Below, in pieces: positions 47,859 to 58,210 of a stretch of 64,000 bases of DNA; positions within the stretch are counted from its first letter, which is position 1; every line of letters starts with the position of its first letter. The stretch spans positions 372,001-436,000 of the forward strand of contig NZ_JPMY01000010.1 of NCBI RefSeq assembly GCF_000761545.1. The letters run 5' to 3'. The notes under the pieces are model-generated. The model made no database searches. It saw nothing but the letters and a program-made list of their open reading frames with translations, and was not told the DNA's origin. The position numbers and the translations under genes were made by a program. The stretch comes from Pseudomonas sp. ML96. Its GTDB lineage: Bacteria; Pseudomonadota; Gammaproteobacteria; Pseudomonadales; Pseudomonadaceae.

Positions 47859-48554
47859 ATGAAAAAGCTTCTTCTCACCACCGCCCTGATTACCGCCACC
47901 CTGTCCGCCGGCGCCTATGCCGACAGCGGCTACTTCAACACCCAACAAGGCCGCAATGTCGCTGACAGTGGCTACTTCCAGACCAAGCAAGGTCGTGACG
48001 TTGCCGACAGCGGCTACTTCCAGACCAAGCAAGGTCGTGACGTCGCCGACAGCGGTTACTTCCAGACCAAACAAGGTCGCGATGTTGCCGACAGTGGCTA
48101 CTTCCAGACCAAGCAAGGTCGCGACGTTGCCGACAGCGGTTACTTCCAGACCAAACAAGGTCGTGATGTTGCCGACAGCGGCTACTTCCAGACCAAACAA
48201 GGCCGTGACGTCGCCGACAGCGGTTACTTCCAGACCAAGCAAGGTCGCGATGTTGCCGACAGTGGCTACTTCCAGACCAAGCAAGGTCGCGATGTTGCCG
48301 GCAGTGGCTACTTCCAGACCAAGCAAGGTCGTGACGTTGCCGACAGCGGTTACTTCCAGACCAAGCAAGGCCGCGATGTTGCCGACAGCGGTTACTTCCA
48401 GACCAAACAAGGTCGTGATGTTGCCGACAGTGGCTACTTCCAAACCAAGCAAGGCCGTGACGTCGCCGACAGCGGCTACTTCCAGACCAAGCAAGGTCGC
48501 GATGTTGCCGACAGCGGTTACTTCCAGACCAAGCAAGGTCGTGACGTCGCCTGA
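47859..48554 (+). CDS. Exported tandem-repeat protein of 15 x 14 residues, unknown function
   Basis: A 231-residue protein: a 21-residue Sec signal (MKKLLLTTALITATLSAGAYA) and then exactly 15 copies of a 14-residue unit, consensus DSGYFQTKQGRDVA, ending at the stop with no other sequence. The first copy is DSGYFNTQQGRNVA; copy 10 begins with G instead of D; the others are identical. Each copy holds Tyr, Phe, Gln, Gly and a +/- charge set. Spacing S-x5-Q-x-G-x-N-x-A of the first copy recalls curlin repeats, so an amyloid or beta-solenoid fibre is possible, but this is inference. GAGG lies 9 nt before the ATG. Isolated unit with a terminator; I recognise no family. Confidence 0.85.
   Translation: MKKLLLTTALITATLSAGAYADSGYFNTQQGRNVADSGYFQTKQGRDVADSGYFQTKQGRDVADSGYFQTKQGRDVADSGYFQTKQGRDVADSGYFQTKQGRDVADSGYFQTKQGRDVADSGYFQTKQGRDVADSGYFQTKQGRDVAGSGYFQTKQGRDVADSGYFQTKQGRDVADSGYFQTKQGRDVADSGYFQTKQGRDVADSGYFQTKQGRDVADSGYFQTKQGRDVA
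47922..48551 (+). repeat. 42 bp coding minisatellite, 15 copies
   Basis: In-frame direct repeat with period 42 bp. Copies differ mainly at third codon positions (gac/gat, agc/agt, ggt/ggc, aag/aaa), so protein identity is preserved while DNA drifts. Antisense frames are open across the block only because the period is a multiple of three. Confidence 0.95.
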
Positions 48555-48629
48555 TCCCAGGCCGGCTACCCACACAGAACAGGCGTTCCTCGTACTGCAG
48601 AAGGATGTTCGCGTGAAGTGCCCCAGACG

Positions 48630-48668
48630 AACCGGTGATCGTCCCGCGCTCACCGGTTCTTTGTTTTC
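48630..48668 (+). terminator. Terminator after the repeat-protein gene
   Basis: Perfect stem AACCGGTGA/TCACCGGTT with an 11 nt loop and CTTTGTTTT, about 75 bp after the stop. Confidence 0.75.
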
Positions 48669-48672
48669 GGGC

Positions 48673-49122
48673 TCAGCGATTCCAGTCCTGCACCAGTGAT
48701 TCGGCTTCCTGCAGCGAATCGAACCCGGTCAGTGCCACGCGGCCATCGACCACCGGCTCCTCAATGATCGGCGCCAGGCGCAGCTCACCATCGACTAAGA
48801 AGGCCAATGGCTGGCCGACCTGGGCCCGAGTCAGCTCGGCCAGGGTGTCGCGCCCGCCGTCCGTCAGGGTCAGCACCACCGCCGGCTCGCCCGCCGGGGT
48901 GATCGCCATCTCCGCCAATTGCACATCCGCCTCGGTCAGCACCGCTTGCGGGGTTATCCACAAGCGCACGCCGCTGTGGCGATCGGTCATGGCCTGCAGG
49001 CCATCGGCGCTGGCGCTGCGCGCCGTATGAATGCCCAGGCGGTGCTCCGCCGAAGACAGGCGCGCCTCGCTGGCGCAGCCGGCCAGAAGAGTCAGCGACA
49101 ATGCCGCGAGCAGCGCCCTCAT
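48673..49122 (-). CDS. Lipoprotein resembling the SecD P1-head domain
   Basis: A 149-residue predicted lipoprotein (MRALLAALSLTLLAGC, lipobox LAGC). The mature part resembles the SecDF P1-head fold: EPAVVLTLTDGGRDTLAEL, VGQPLAFLVDGELRLAPIIEEPVVDGRVALTGFDSLQEAESL matches the SecD block by eye. It is far shorter than SecD and has no membrane helices apart from the signal. Its start overlaps the stop of the DJ-1 gene (ATGA), so the two are co-translated. Role unknown. Confidence 0.75.
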   Translation of the reverse strand: MRALLAALSLTLLAGCASEARLSSAEHRLGIHTARSASADGLQAMTDRHSGVRLWITPQAVLTEADVQLAEMAITPAGEPAVVLTLTDGGRDTLAELTRAQVGQPLAFLVDGELRLAPIIEEPVVDGRVALTGFDSLQEAESLVQDWNR

Positions 49123-49676
49123 GCCGGCACCAGCATGGCTTCGGCCACTGCCTTGCGCGTGCCCCGGCCGACCAGTTGCTCGACCAGGGTCAGGGCAAAC
49201 TCCAGCGCGGCGGCCGGGCCCTGGGCGGTGATGCAGTTACCATCGACCACCACCGGCGCATCGACGAAGGTGCAGCCGGACAGACGATCGCTGAAGGCCG
49301 GGTAGCAGGTCATGCGCCGCTGGCGCAGCACGCCGTAGCCCTGCAGGGCCAGGGCCGGGGCGGCGCAGATGGCGGCGAACAGCTTGCCGGCGCGGGCCTG
49401 CTCGCGCACCTTGTCGGCCAGCGGCACATGCTCGGCCAGGTGCTGCGCGCCGGGCATGCCGCCGGGCAGCGCGATCAGGTCGAAGTCCTGGGCCAGCACG
49501 TCGACCAGCATGGTGTCGGCGGTCACCCGGGTGCCACGGGCGCAGGTGAACATGCGCCGGCTCTCGATGCTGGCGACCACCACCTCCACTTCGGCGCGGC
49601 GCAGCACGTCGATCAGGGTGATGGTTTCGATGTCTTCCACGCCGTCGGCGACGGCGATCAGGGCGCGGCGAGTCAT
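49119..49676 (-). CDS. DJ-1/PfpI family protein (YajL-like)
   Basis: A 185-residue DJ-1 superfamily protein. The nucleophile Cys is in FAAICAAPALAL (elbow AxCxxP), with Glu in DGVEDIETIT at about 15 as the usual partner. Members act as glyoxalases, deglycases or chaperones. The annotation as YajL is by overall sequence (MTRRALIAVADGVEDIETI; LPGGMPGAQHL). Upstream gene of an overlapping pair with the SecD-like lipoprotein. Divergent from the purine permease. Confidence 0.88.
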   Translation of the reverse strand: MTRRALIAVADGVEDIETITLIDVLRRAEVEVVVASIESRRMFTCARGTRVTADTMLVDVLAQDFDLIALPGGMPGAQHLAEHVPLADKVREQARAGKLFAAICAAPALALQGYGVLRQRRMTCYPAFSDRLSGCTFVDAPVVVDGNCITAQGPAAALEFALTLVEQLVGRGTRKAVAEAMLVPA

Positions 49677-49871
49677 CTGCTTCCTCCACGGACGGAAACC
49701 GATACTGTCCGTCCGGTCATAAATTCACCGTTCGAGGGTGAGCTGGTATAGTGCGCGGCTTTTCCGGACCCGGCCCAAATTCGCCCTCGTGATCCTTCGA
49801 GATGGCGGCCTTTGTGCTTTGCTTTCGCAGTCCGCAGACCATTGCCGCACCAGCCCCAAGGGGAGTTCACC

Positions 49872-51170
49872 ATGCTGGAAAAGCTGTTCCAACTCAAGGC
49901 ACACAACACCAACGTGCGCACCGAGATCCTGGCCGGGATCACCACCTTCCTGACCATGGCCTACATCCTCTTCGTCAACCCGGCGATCCTCGGTGAAACC
50001 GGCATGGACAAGGGCGCGGTGTTCGTCGCCACCTGCCTGGCCGCAGCCATCGGCTCGGCGGTAATGGGCCTGATCGCCAACTACCCGATCGCCCTGGCGC
50101 CCGGCATGGGCCTCAACGCCTTCTTCACCTACACCGTGGTGCTGCACATGGGGTACACCTGGCAGACCGCACTGGGCGCGGTATTCATCTCCGCCACCCT
50201 GTTCTTCCTGCTGTCGATCTTCCGCATCCGCGAGTGGATCGTGAACAGCATCCCGCTGCCGCTGCGCTCGGCCATCGCCGCCGGTATCGGCCTGTTCCTG
50301 GCGCTGATCGCGCTGAAGGAAGCCGGCCTGGTGGTAGACAACCCGGCGACCCTGGTCGGCCTCGGTGACCTCACCTCCCCCGGCCCGCTGCTGGCGATCC
50401 TCGGCTTCTTCCTGATCGTCGCCCTGGAAGCCCGTCGCGTTACCGGCGCAGTGATGATCGGCATCCTGGTGGTCACCGCCATCGCCATCGCCATCGGCGT
50501 CACCCCATTCGGCGGCATCGTCTCCATGCCGCCGTCGCTGGCCCCGACCTTCCTCCAGCTGGATCTGGCCGGCGCCTTCGAAGTGGGCATGATCAGCGTG
50601 ATCTTCGCCTTCCTGTTCGTCGACCTGTTCGACAACACCGGCACCCTGATCGGCGTAGCCAAGCGCGCCGGCCTGATGGACAAGGACGGCAACCTGCCGA
50701 AGATGGGCCGCGCCCTGATCGCTGACAGCACCGCGGCCATGGGCGGTTCGCTGCTCGGCACCAGCACCACCACCAGCTACATCGAGTCCGCTTCGGGCGT
50801 GGCCGCCGGTGGCCGCACCGGTCTGACCGCCATCGTGGTCGCCGTGCTGTTCCTGCTGGCGCTGTTCTTCGCCCCGCTGGCCGGCACCGTACCCGCATTT
50901 GCTACCGCGCCGGCGCTGCTGTTCGTCGCCGTGCTGATGACCTCCGGCCTGGCCGAAATCGACTGGGACGACATCACCGTCGCCGCCCCGGTCGTGATCA
51001 CCGCCCTGGCCATGCCGCTGACTTTCTCCATCGCCAACGGCATCGCCTTCGGCTTCATCGCCTGGGTAGTGATCAAGGCCATGGCTGGTCGCTTCAAGGA
51101 GATCAACCCGGCGCTGGCCATCCTCGCCGCGATCTTCATCGCCAAGTTCGCCTTCGGCGTCAACGCATGA
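49872..51170 (+). CDS. NCS2-family purine (adenine/guanine/hypoxanthine) permease
   Basis: A 432-residue AzgA-like H+ symporter with about 13 helices. [40 protein letters not shown], and the conserved [22 protein letters not shown] and [24 protein letters not shown] are family hallmarks. ATG at 49872 follows GGGAG. Overlaps trmA by 4 nt (ATGA), so the two are one unit. Substrate is one or more purine bases. Confidence 0.92.
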   Translation: MLEKLFQLKAHNTNVRTEILAGITTFLTMAYILFVNPAILGETGMDKGAVFVATCLAAAIGSAVMGLIANYPIALAPGMGLNAFFTYTVVLHMGYTWQTALGAVFISATLFFLLSIFRIREWIVNSIPLPLRSAIAAGIGLFLALIALKEAGLVVDNPATLVGLGDLTSPGPLLAILGFFLIVALEARRVTGAVMIGILVVTAIAIAIGVTPFGGIVSMPPSLAPTFLQLDLAGAFEVGMISVIFAFLFVDLFDNTGTLIGVAKRAGLMDKDGNLPKMGRALIADSTAAMGGSLLGTSTTTSYIESASGVAAGGRTGLTAIVVAVLFLLALFFAPLAGTVPAFATAPALLFVAVLMTSGLAEIDWDDITVAAPVVITALAMPLTFSIANGIAFGFIAWVVIKAMAGRFKEINPALAILAAIFIAKFAFGVNA

Positions 51171-52252
51171 TCCGCATCGGTGACCAGGCGGCCTACGCCG
51201 CCCAGCTGGACGACAAGGTCGCCCGCCTGCGCGAGCTGCTGGCACCCTTCGCGGCGCCGGAGCCGGCAGTGTTCGATTCGCCGCGCGAGCACTACCGCCT
51301 GCGCGCCGAGTTCCGCCTGTGGCGCGAGCAGGACGAGCGCCACTACGCGATGTTCGAGGCCGGCGACAAACACACGCCGATCCTGATCGACGAGTTCCCC
51401 ATCGCCAGCGCGCGCATCAATCAGTTGATGCCCCAGCTCAAGGCCGCCTGGCAGGCGAGCAAGGTACTGGCGTTCAAGCTGTTCCAGGTCGAGTTCCTCA
51501 CCACCCTGAGCGGCGATGCACTGATCACCCTGTGCTACCACCGCCCGCTCGACGCCGAGTGGCAGGCCGAGGCCGAGCAACTGGCGGCCCAGCTGGGCGT
51601 CAGCCTGGTCGGCCGTTCGCGCGGCCAGCGCCTGGTGATCGGTCGCGATTACGTACAGGAAGAAATGACCGTGGCCGGTCGCACCTTCAGCTACCGCCAG
51701 CCGGAGGGTGCCTTCACCCAGCCCAACGGCACGGTCTGCCAGAAGATGCTGCAGTGGGCCTATGACGCCCTCGGCGAGCGCCAGGACGACCTACTCGAGC
51801 TGTACTGCGGCAACGGCAACTTCACCCTGCCGCTGTCCACCCGCGTGCGCAAGGTGCTGGCCACCGAGATCAGCAAGACCTCGGTGAATGCCGCCCTGGC
51901 CAACCTGGCCGACAACGGCATCGACAGCATCGAGCTGGTGCGTCTGTCCGCCGAGGAGCTGACCCAGGCCCTCAACGAGGTGCGCCCGTTCCGCCGCCTG
52001 GCCGGTACCGACCTGAAGTCCTACGACTTCGGCACCGTGTTCGTCGACCCGCCGCGCGCCGGCATGGACCCGGACACCTGCGAGCTGACCCGGCGCTTCG
52101 ACAACATCCTGTACATCTCCTGCAACCCGGAGACCCTGGCCGCCAACATCGCCCAGCTCAACGATACCCACCGTATCGAACGCTGCGCGCTGTTCGACCA
52201 GTTCCCCTGGACGCACCACATGGAGTCTGGAGTGCTATTGGTCCGTCGTTGA
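51167..52252 (+). CDS. trmA: tRNA (uracil-54-C5)-methyltransferase
   Basis: A 361-residue SAM-dependent enzyme forming m5U54 in the T-loop. SAM site [27 protein letters not shown], and the catalytic Cys in [12 protein letters not shown], the expected C-x-P-x-T/E region, with Glu near the end ([12 protein letters not shown]). Length as in E. coli TrmA (366). Translationally coupled to the upstream permease. Confidence 0.96.
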   Translation: MIRIGDQAAYAAQLDDKVARLRELLAPFAAPEPAVFDSPREHYRLRAEFRLWREQDERHYAMFEAGDKHTPILIDEFPIASARINQLMPQLKAAWQASKVLAFKLFQVEFLTTLSGDALITLCYHRPLDAEWQAEAEQLAAQLGVSLVGRSRGQRLVIGRDYVQEEMTVAGRTFSYRQPEGAFTQPNGTVCQKMLQWAYDALGERQDDLLELYCGNGNFTLPLSTRVRKVLATEISKTSVNAALANLADNGIDSIELVRLSAEELTQALNEVRPFRRLAGTDLKSYDFGTVFVDPPRAGMDPDTCELTRRFDNILYISCNPETLAANIAQLNDTHRIERCALFDQFPWTHHMESGVLLVRR

Positions 52253-52267
52253 CCGACAAGCGCCCAT

Positions 52268-52296
52268 AAAAAAGCCCCGGCATGCCGGGGCTTTTT
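52268..52296. terminator. Bidirectional terminator between trmA and ttgC
   Basis: Perfect palindrome around GCCCCGGCATGCCGGGGC with A6 and T5 flanks; convergent genes on both sides. Confidence 0.92.
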
Positions 52297-52312
52297 CATT
52301 TCAGGCTGACGC

Positions 52313-53755
52313 TCAGTCCGCAGGGGCCGTGGCCACCTGGGTCTGCTCGTTCCAACCACCGCCGAGGGCCTTGTACAGGTTGACCTCGCTGGTCAGCTGG
52401 TTGAGGCGATCGCTGATCAGCTGCTGCTGGGTGTTGAACAGCTGGCGCTGGGCGTCGAGCAGGGTCAGGTAGCTGTCCACCCCGGTGCGGAAGCGGCGTT
52501 CGGCGAGGCGGTAGTACTCCTCGCTGGTGCTCACCAGGGCGCGCTGGGCGTCCAGCTGCTGGGCGTAGGTGGTCCGCGCGGCGAGGCCGTCGGCGACTTC
52601 CTGGAAGGCGGTCTGGATGGCCTTCTCGTATGTCGCTACCTGGATATCCTTCTGCACCTCGGCATAGTCGAGGCTGGCCTTCAGGCTGCCGGCGGTGAAG
52701 ATCGGCAGGCTGATCTGCGGCTGGAACAACCAGGTGCCGGAGCCACCGTCGAACAGGCCGGACAGCTCGCTGCTGGCGCTGCCGGCATTGGCGGTCAGAC
52801 TGATGTTCGGGAAGAACGCCGCGCGCGCCGCACCGATGCTGGCGTTGGCCGCCTTGAGCGAGTGCTCGGCCTGGAGCAGGTCCGGGCGACGCTGCAGGAT
52901 GTCCGACGGCAGACCGGCCGGCACTTCGGCCAGCAGATCCTGATCGAGCACCGCGCCTTGCGGCAGGTCACCCGGCACACCGCCACCCAACAGCAGCGCC
53001 AGGGCGTTGCGGTCCTGGGCAACCAGGCGGGTGTACTGCGCCAGGCTGGCCTCGGCGCCCTGCACCGCGGTGCGCGCCTGGCTCAGCGACAGGGCATCGG
53101 CCACGCCGACGTTGAAGCTGCGCTCGGTGAGGGCGTAGCTCTTGCGGTAGGTGTCGAGAGTGTCGCGGGTCAGCTGCAGGCGCTGCTGGTCGGCCTGCAG
53201 GGTCAGGTAGGCGTTGGCCACGCTGGCCACCAGGCTGATCTGCGCGCTGCGCTGCGCCTCTTCGCTGGCGAAGTACTGTTCCAGGGCCTGCTCGTTGAGG
53301 CTGCGCAGACGCCCGAAGAAGTCGATCTCCCAGGCGTTGACGCCAACAGTGGCGCTGTACTGACCGCTGGTTGCGGCCTCGCCAGTGCTGGACAAGTCAG
53401 CAGGCAGGCGCTGACGGGTGCCGCTACCGGAGGCGGAAACGCTGGGGAACAGCTCAGCACGCTGGATGCGGTGCTGGGCGCGGTAGGCCTCGACATTGAG
53501 CGCGGCGATGCGCAGGTCGCGGTTGTTGGCCAGAGCGGTCTGCACCAGGCTCTGCAGCGCCGGGTCGCGGAAGAACTCGCGCCAGCCCAGGGCATCCGCC
53601 GCGGTATTGGTTTCGCTGACACCGCTGGCGGTGTAGGCCTCACCGACCGGCCACAGGCCGTCTACCGGCGCCTGCGGGCGCTGGTAGTCGGGGATCATGC
53701 TGCAGCCGCCGAGCAGGACGCTGGCGACGGCGAGGGACAACAGGGACTGCCTCAC
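52313..53755 (-). CDS. ttgC: Outer-membrane efflux lipoprotein (OprM/TtgC-like)
   Basis: A 480-residue TolC-family channel. Signal and lipobox: [18 protein letters not shown] (LGGC), then [13 protein letters not shown] as in OprM. Two OEP repeats (about 60-260, 270-460) with [29 protein letters not shown] and [24 protein letters not shown]. Last gene of an RND operon; ATG overlaps the ttgB stop by 4 nt. Confidence 0.92.
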   Translation of the reverse strand: MRQSLLSLAVASVLLGGCSMIPDYQRPQAPVDGLWPVGEAYTASGVSETNTAADALGWREFFRDPALQSLVQTALANNRDLRIAALNVEAYRAQHRIQRAELFPSVSASGSGTRQRLPADLSSTGEAATSGQYSATVGVNAWEIDFFGRLRSLNEQALEQYFASEEAQRSAQISLVASVANAYLTLQADQQRLQLTRDTLDTYRKSYALTERSFNVGVADALSLSQARTAVQGAEASLAQYTRLVAQDRNALALLLGGGVPGDLPQGAVLDQDLLAEVPAGLPSDILQRRPDLLQAEHSLKAANASIGAARAAFFPNISLTANAGSASSELSGLFDGGSGTWLFQPQISLPIFTAGSLKASLDYAEVQKDIQVATYEKAIQTAFQEVADGLAARTTYAQQLDAQRALVSTSEEYYRLAERRFRTGVDSYLTLLDAQRQLFNTQQQLISDRLNQLTSEVNLYKALGGGWNEQTQVATAPAD

Positions 53756-56700
53756 TGGACGGCCTCCTTCGACTCGGTTGCTTGGGCGCGCTTGTCCTTG
53801 AACATCGCGCTGACCACTACGTAGAACAGCGGCACCCAGAAGATCGCCAGCACCGCCGCGGTGAGCATGCCGCCGATCACGCCGGTACCGATGGCGTGCT
53901 TGCTGCCGGCACCGGCACCGCTGGAGATGGCTAGCGGCACGACGCCGAGGATGAACGCCAGCGAGGTCATGATGATCGGGCGCAGACGCATGCGGCAGGC
54001 CTCCACGGCCGCCTCGACGTAGCTCTTGCCCTGCTCGTGCAGCGCCTTGGCGAACTCGACGATGAGGATCGCGTTACGCGCCGACAGACCGATAGTGGTG
54101 ATCAGGCCGACCTGGAAGAACACGTCGTTGGATAGCCCGCGGCCCAGGGTGAACAGCAGTGCGCCCAACACGCCGAGCGGCACCACCAGCATCACCGAGA
54201 ACGGGATCGACCAGCTCTCGTACAGCGCCGCCAGGCAGAGGAACACCACCAGCAGCGACAGGGCGTAGAGCGCCGGTGCCTGGGAGCCGGACAGGCGCTC
54301 CTCGTAGGACTGGCCGGTCCACGAGTAGCCGACGCCGGCCGGCAGCTGCTTGGTGATCTCCTCGACCGCGGCCATGGCATCACCCGAGCTGTAGCCCGGA
54401 GCCGGCTCGCCGAGGATCTCGATGGCGCTGACGCCGTTGTAGCGCGACAGCTTCGGCGCGCCGTAGACCCACTTGCCGCTGGCGAAGGCGCTGAACGGCA
54501 CCATCTGGTCGGCGTCGTTGCGCACGAACCACTTGTTCAGGTCTTCCGGGTTCATCCGCGCGTTGGACACGCCCTGCAGGTAAACCTTCTTCACCCGTCC
54601 CTGGTCGATGAAGTCGTTGACGTAGCTGCCACCCCAGCCGATGGACAGGGTGTTGTTGACGTCGGACAGCGACACGCCGAGGGCGCGCACCTTCTCGTCG
54701 TCGATCAGCAGCTGGTACTGCGGCTCGTCGCGCAGGCCGTTGGCGCGCACGCGGGTCAGCACAGGGTTCTGCCCGGCCAGTTCGAGGAACTTGTCGCGCG
54801 CCTGGTTGAGCGTCTCGTGGCCGACACCGGCACGGTCCTGGAGGAACAGGTTGAAGCCGGTGGCGTTACCCAGCTCCATCACCGCCGGCGGGGCGAAGGC
54901 GAACACCATGGCGTCGCGGAAGCCGAAGAAGTGCTGCTGGGCGCGCTGCGCCAGCTCGGCCACGTTCTGCCCGGCGGCAGTACGCTCGCCCCAGGGGCGC
55001 AGCATGATGAAGGCCATACCCGAGCTCTGCCCACGACCGGCGAAGTTGAAGCCGGTCACGGTGAACACCGATTTGACCGTGTCGCCCTCGTCATCGAGCA
55101 GGTACTCGCGCATGTCGTCGACCACCGCCTGGGTGCGCTCGGCACTGGCGCCGGACGGCGTCTGCACCTGGGCGAACAGCACGCCCTGGTCTTCCTCGGG
55201 GAGGAAGGCGGTAGGGATCTTGGTGAACATCCAGGCCATCACCGCGACCAGCACCGCGTACACCAGCAGGTACGGCGTCTTGCGCTTGAGCATGGCGCGC
55301 ACGCCGCGCTCGTAGCCGTCGACGCTGCGTTCGAAGTTGCGGTTGAACCAGCCGAAGAAGCCGCGCTTCTCGTGGTGCTCGCCCTTGGCGATGGGCTTGA
55401 GCAGGGTGGCGCACAGCGCCGGGGTGAAGATCAGGGCGAGGATCACCGAGATCACCATGGCCGAGACGATGGTGATGGAGAACTGCCGGTAGATCACACC
55501 CACCGAGCCGCCGAAGAAGGCCATCGGCAGCAGTACCGCCGAGAGCACCACACCGATACCGACCAGCGCGCCCTGGATCTGGCCCATGGACTTGCGCGTC
55601 GCCTCCAGTGGCGACAGGCCCTCCTCGCGCATCACCCGCTCGACGTTCTCCACCACCACGATGGCGTCGTCCACCAGCAGGCCGATGGCCAGGATCATGG
55701 CGAACATGGTCAGGGTGTTGATGCTGTAGCCGAACATCGCCAGCACGCCAAAGGTGCCGAGCAGTACCACTGGCACCGCCAGGGTCGGGATGATGGTGGC
55801 GCGGAAGTTCTGCAGGAACAGGAACATCACCAGGAACACCAGGACGAAGGCCTCGACCAGGGTGCTGACCACACCCTCGATGGACGCCGAGATCACCGGC
55901 GTGGTGTCGTAGGGGTAGACCACCTTCATGCCCGCCGGGAAGAACGGCTCCAGGTCACTGATGGTCTGGCGCAGCGCCTTGGCGGTATCCAGCGCGTTGG
56001 CACCGGTGGCCAGTTTGACCGCCAGACCGGAGGCCGGCATGCCGTTGAACTGCGCGTTGATGCTGTAGTTCTCGCCGCCCAGCTCGACCTTGGCCACGTC
56101 GCCCAGGCGCACCTGGGAGCCATCGCGGTTGACCTTGAGGAGGATGTTGCTGAACTCCTCGGCGGTCTGCAGGCGGGTCTTGCCGATGATGGTGGCGTTG
56201 AGCTGCTGGCCCTCGCCAGCCGGCAGGCCGCCGAACTGGCCGGAGGAAATCTGCACGTTCTGCGCCTGTATCGCCGTCTTCACGTCGATCGGGGTCAGCT
56301 GGAAGTTGTTCAGCTTGGCCGGATCGAGCCAGATGCGCATGGCGTATTGCGCGCCGAACACCTGGAAGTCGCCGACGCCCTTGGTCCGCGAGATCGGGTC
56401 CTGCATGTTGGACACGATGTAGTTGGCCAGGTCGTTACGGTCCATCGAACCGTCTTCGGAGACCACGCCGATGACCATCAGGAAGTTCTTCACCGCCTTA
56501 GTCACGCGGATGCCCTGCTGCTGCACTTCTTGCGGCAGCAACGGGGTGGCCAGCTGCAGCTTGTTCTGCACCTGGACCTGGGCGATGTCGGGGTTGGTGC
56601 CCTGGTCGAAGGTCACGGTGATGGTCATGCTGCCGTCGGAGTTGCTCTCCGAGGACATGTAGCGCAGACCGTCGATGCCGTTCATCTGCTGCTCGATCAC

Positions 56701-56889
56701 CTGCACCACGGTGTCCTGCACGGTCTGTGCGGAGGCGCCCGGGTAGCTGACCTGGATGCCCACGGCGGGCGCGGCGATGCTCGGGTACTGGTTGATCGGT
56801 AGCTTGAGCACGGACAGGCCGCCCGCCAGCATGATCACCAGCGCGATCACCCAGGCGAAGATCGGCCGGTCGATAAAGAAGTTAACCAT
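53752..56889 (-). CDS. ttgB: RND multidrug efflux transporter (MexB/TtgB-like)
   Basis: A 1045-residue inner-membrane proton/drug antiporter, homotrimer in the tripartite pump. [21 protein letters not shown], twin Asp of the proton relay in [18 protein letters not shown] (D407/D408 in AcrB numbering), docking and porter segments intact, 12 helices. Gene order A-B-C with its repressor gene divergent marks it as TtgABC-like rather than MexXY. Confidence 0.95.
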   Translation of the reverse strand: MVNFFIDRPIFAWVIALVIMLAGGLSVLKLPINQYPSIAAPAVGIQVSYPGASAQTVQDTVVQVIEQQMNGIDGLRYMSSESNSDGSMTITVTFDQGTNPDIAQVQVQNKLQLATPLLPQEVQQQGIRVTKAVKNFLMVIGVVSEDGSMDRNDLANYIVSNMQDPISRTKGVGDFQVFGAQYAMRIWLDPAKLNNFQLTPIDVKTAIQAQNVQISSGQFGGLPAGEGQQLNATIIGKTRLQTAEEFSNILLKVNRDGSQVRLGDVAKVELGGENYSINAQFNGMPASGLAVKLATGANALDTAKALRQTISDLEPFFPAGMKVVYPYDTTPVISASIEGVVSTLVEAFVLVFLVMFLFLQNFRATIIPTLAVPVVLLGTFGVLAMFGYSINTLTMFAMILAIGLLVDDAIVVVENVERVMREEGLSPLEATRKSMGQIQGALVGIGVVLSAVLLPMAFFGGSVGVIYRQFSITIVSAMVISVILALIFTPALCATLLKPIAKGEHHEKRGFFGWFNRNFERSVDGYERGVRAMLKRKTPYLLVYAVLVAVMAWMFTKIPTAFLPEEDQGVLFAQVQTPSGASAERTQAVVDDMREYLLDDEGDTVKSVFTVTGFNFAGRGQSSGMAFIMLRPWGERTAAGQNVAELAQRAQQHFFGFRDAMVFAFAPPAVMELGNATGFNLFLQDRAGVGHETLNQARDKFLELAGQNPVLTRVRANGLRDEPQYQLLIDDEKVRALGVSLSDVNNTLSIGWGGSYVNDFIDQGRVKKVYLQGVSNARMNPEDLNKWFVRNDADQMVPFSAFASGKWVYGAPKLSRYNGVSAIEILGEPAPGYSSGDAMAAVEEITKQLPAGVGYSWTGQSYEERLSGSQAPALYALSLLVVFLCLAALYESWSIPFSVMLVVPLGVLGALLFTLGRGLSNDVFFQVGLITTIGLSARNAILIVEFAKALHEQGKSYVEAAVEACRMRLRPIIMTSLAFILGVVPLAISSGAGAGSKHAIGTGVIGGMLTAAVLAIFWVPLFYVVVSAMFKDKRAQATESKEAVQ

Positions 56890-56901
56890 GGTCGTCGTTC
56901 C

Positions 56902-58041
56902 TTAGCGGCTGGCCTGATCCGGCTTGGCGGACGGTGCGTCGGCGACGTTCTTCGCCGGGCTGGCCTCGACCTCGTCGCCCGGACGGACGAACTGCAGGCC
57001 TTCGGTGATCAGCTTGTCGCCCGGCTTGAGGCCTTCGGTCACCAGCCAGCGGTTGCCACTGGTGCGCTCGGCAGCCAGGGTGCGCAACTCGACCTTGTTC
57101 TCGCCATTGACCACCAGCGCGGTGGGCTGGCCCTGACCGTTGCGGGTCACGCCCTGCTGCGGCGCGAGGATGGCCTGCTGGTTGACCCCGGCATTCAGGC
57201 GGGCGTGGACGAACATGCCCGGCAGCAGGCTGTGCTCGGGGTTGGGGAACACGGCGCGCAGGGTCACCGAGCCGGTGCCTTCGTCGACCGTCGCCTCGGC
57301 GACTTCCAGGGTGCCTTCGTGCTCGTACTCGCTGCCGTCTTCCAGCTTCAGGGTGACCTTGGCGGCGTTGTCGCCGGCCTTCTCCAGCTGCCCGTTGGCC
57401 AGCTCGCGGCGCAGGCGCAGCAGATCCTTGATCGGCTGAGTGACGTCGACGTAGATCGGGTCGAGCTGCTGGATGGTCGCTAGGGCGGAGGCCTGGCCAT
57501 TGCTGACCAGCGCGCCTTCGGTCACCGCCGAGCGGCCAACGCGACCGGAGATCGGCGCCAGCACCTTGGTGTAACGCAGGTCGATACGCGCCTTCTCCAG
57601 CGCCGCCTCGGCGGAGAGCTGGGCAGCACGCGCCTCGTCATAGGACTGCTTGCTCACGGCCTGGTCGGTCACCAGGTCCTTGTAGCGCTCGGCCAGCGAG
57701 CCGGCCGAGGCCAGGGTGGCCTGGGCGCTCTTGTAGCTGGCTTGGTAGACGGCGGCATCGATCTGATACAGCTGCTGCCCGGCCTTGACCTCGGAGCCTT
57801 CCTTGAACAGGCGCTTCTGCAGGATGCCATCGACCTGCGGGCGAACCTCGGCGACGCGGAAGGCGGCGGTGCGCCCCGGCAGCTCGGAGGTCAGGGTGTA
57901 GGGCTGGGCCTGCAGGGTCACCACGCCCACCGCGGGCTTGTGGTTGGCCGGCGGCGGGGTGCTCTCCTGGCAACCGGCGAGAATGAGCGTAGCCAGAGCG
58001 ACGGCGGGAGCCATCACTGTCAGGGCAGGCTTCTTGGACAT
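56902..58041 (-). CDS. ttgA: RND periplasmic adaptor (MexA/TtgA-like)
   Basis: A 379-residue membrane-fusion lipoprotein. Start MSKKPALTVMAPAVALATLILAG with Cys of the lipobox following (LAGC), then hairpin, lipoyl (VRPQVDGILQKRLFKEGSEVKAGQ) and beta-barrel domains as in MexA. GAGG lies 9 nt before the ATG; a second in-frame ATG 15 nt upstream is less likely. Confidence 0.93.
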   Translation of the reverse strand: MSKKPALTVMAPAVALATLILAGCQESTPPPANHKPAVGVVTLQAQPYTLTSELPGRTAAFRVAEVRPQVDGILQKRLFKEGSEVKAGQQLYQIDAAVYQASYKSAQATLASAGSLAERYKDLVTDQAVSKQSYDEARAAQLSAEAALEKARIDLRYTKVLAPISGRVGRSAVTEGALVSNGQASALATIQQLDPIYVDVTQPIKDLLRLRRELANGQLEKAGDNAAKVTLKLEDGSEYEHEGTLEVAEATVDEGTGSVTLRAVFPNPEHSLLPGMFVHARLNAGVNQQAILAPQQGVTRNGQGQPTALVVNGENKVELRTLAAERTSGNRWLVTEGLKPGDKLITEGLQFVRPGDEVEASPAKNVADAPSAKPDQASR

Positions 58042-58124
58042 CTGAATCGACCTCATGTCAGGGACGGCCCGGTCGTGGGAGGACCGGGCGCGGGGGCACG
58101 AAAGGACTGTTTAGCTGGCTAACG

Positions 58125-58156
58125 AATATACTTACATACTAGAATGTTTGTAAACG
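58125..58156. promoter_or_regulatory. Predicted TtgR operator between ttgA and ttgR
   Basis: A 32 bp A+T-rich stretch, beginning GAATATACTTACAT and ending TGTTTGTAAAC. From memory it is almost the reverse complement of the P. putida TtgR operator (CAGCAGTATTTACAAACAAC...GTAAGTATATTC). It is centred between the divergent starts and would contact both promoters. Confidence 0.75.
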
Positions 58157-58210
58157 AGCAGAACTGCCGTATTCGTAACTTTTCTCATCCTTTACATAAC
58201 TGCCCAACCC

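Noticed and set aside
47922..48551. Possible CRISPR array from the regular direct repeats
   Set aside because: Repeats are contiguous with no spacers, and the period is 42 bp in frame with a signal-peptide protein.
47850..48653. Long antisense open frames over the minisatellite
   Set aside because: They exist only because the repeat length is a multiple of three; no signal, start context or family similarity.
54817..56802. Long plus-strand open frame opposite the RND gene
   Set aside because: Antisense shadow of ttgB with no recognisable domain.
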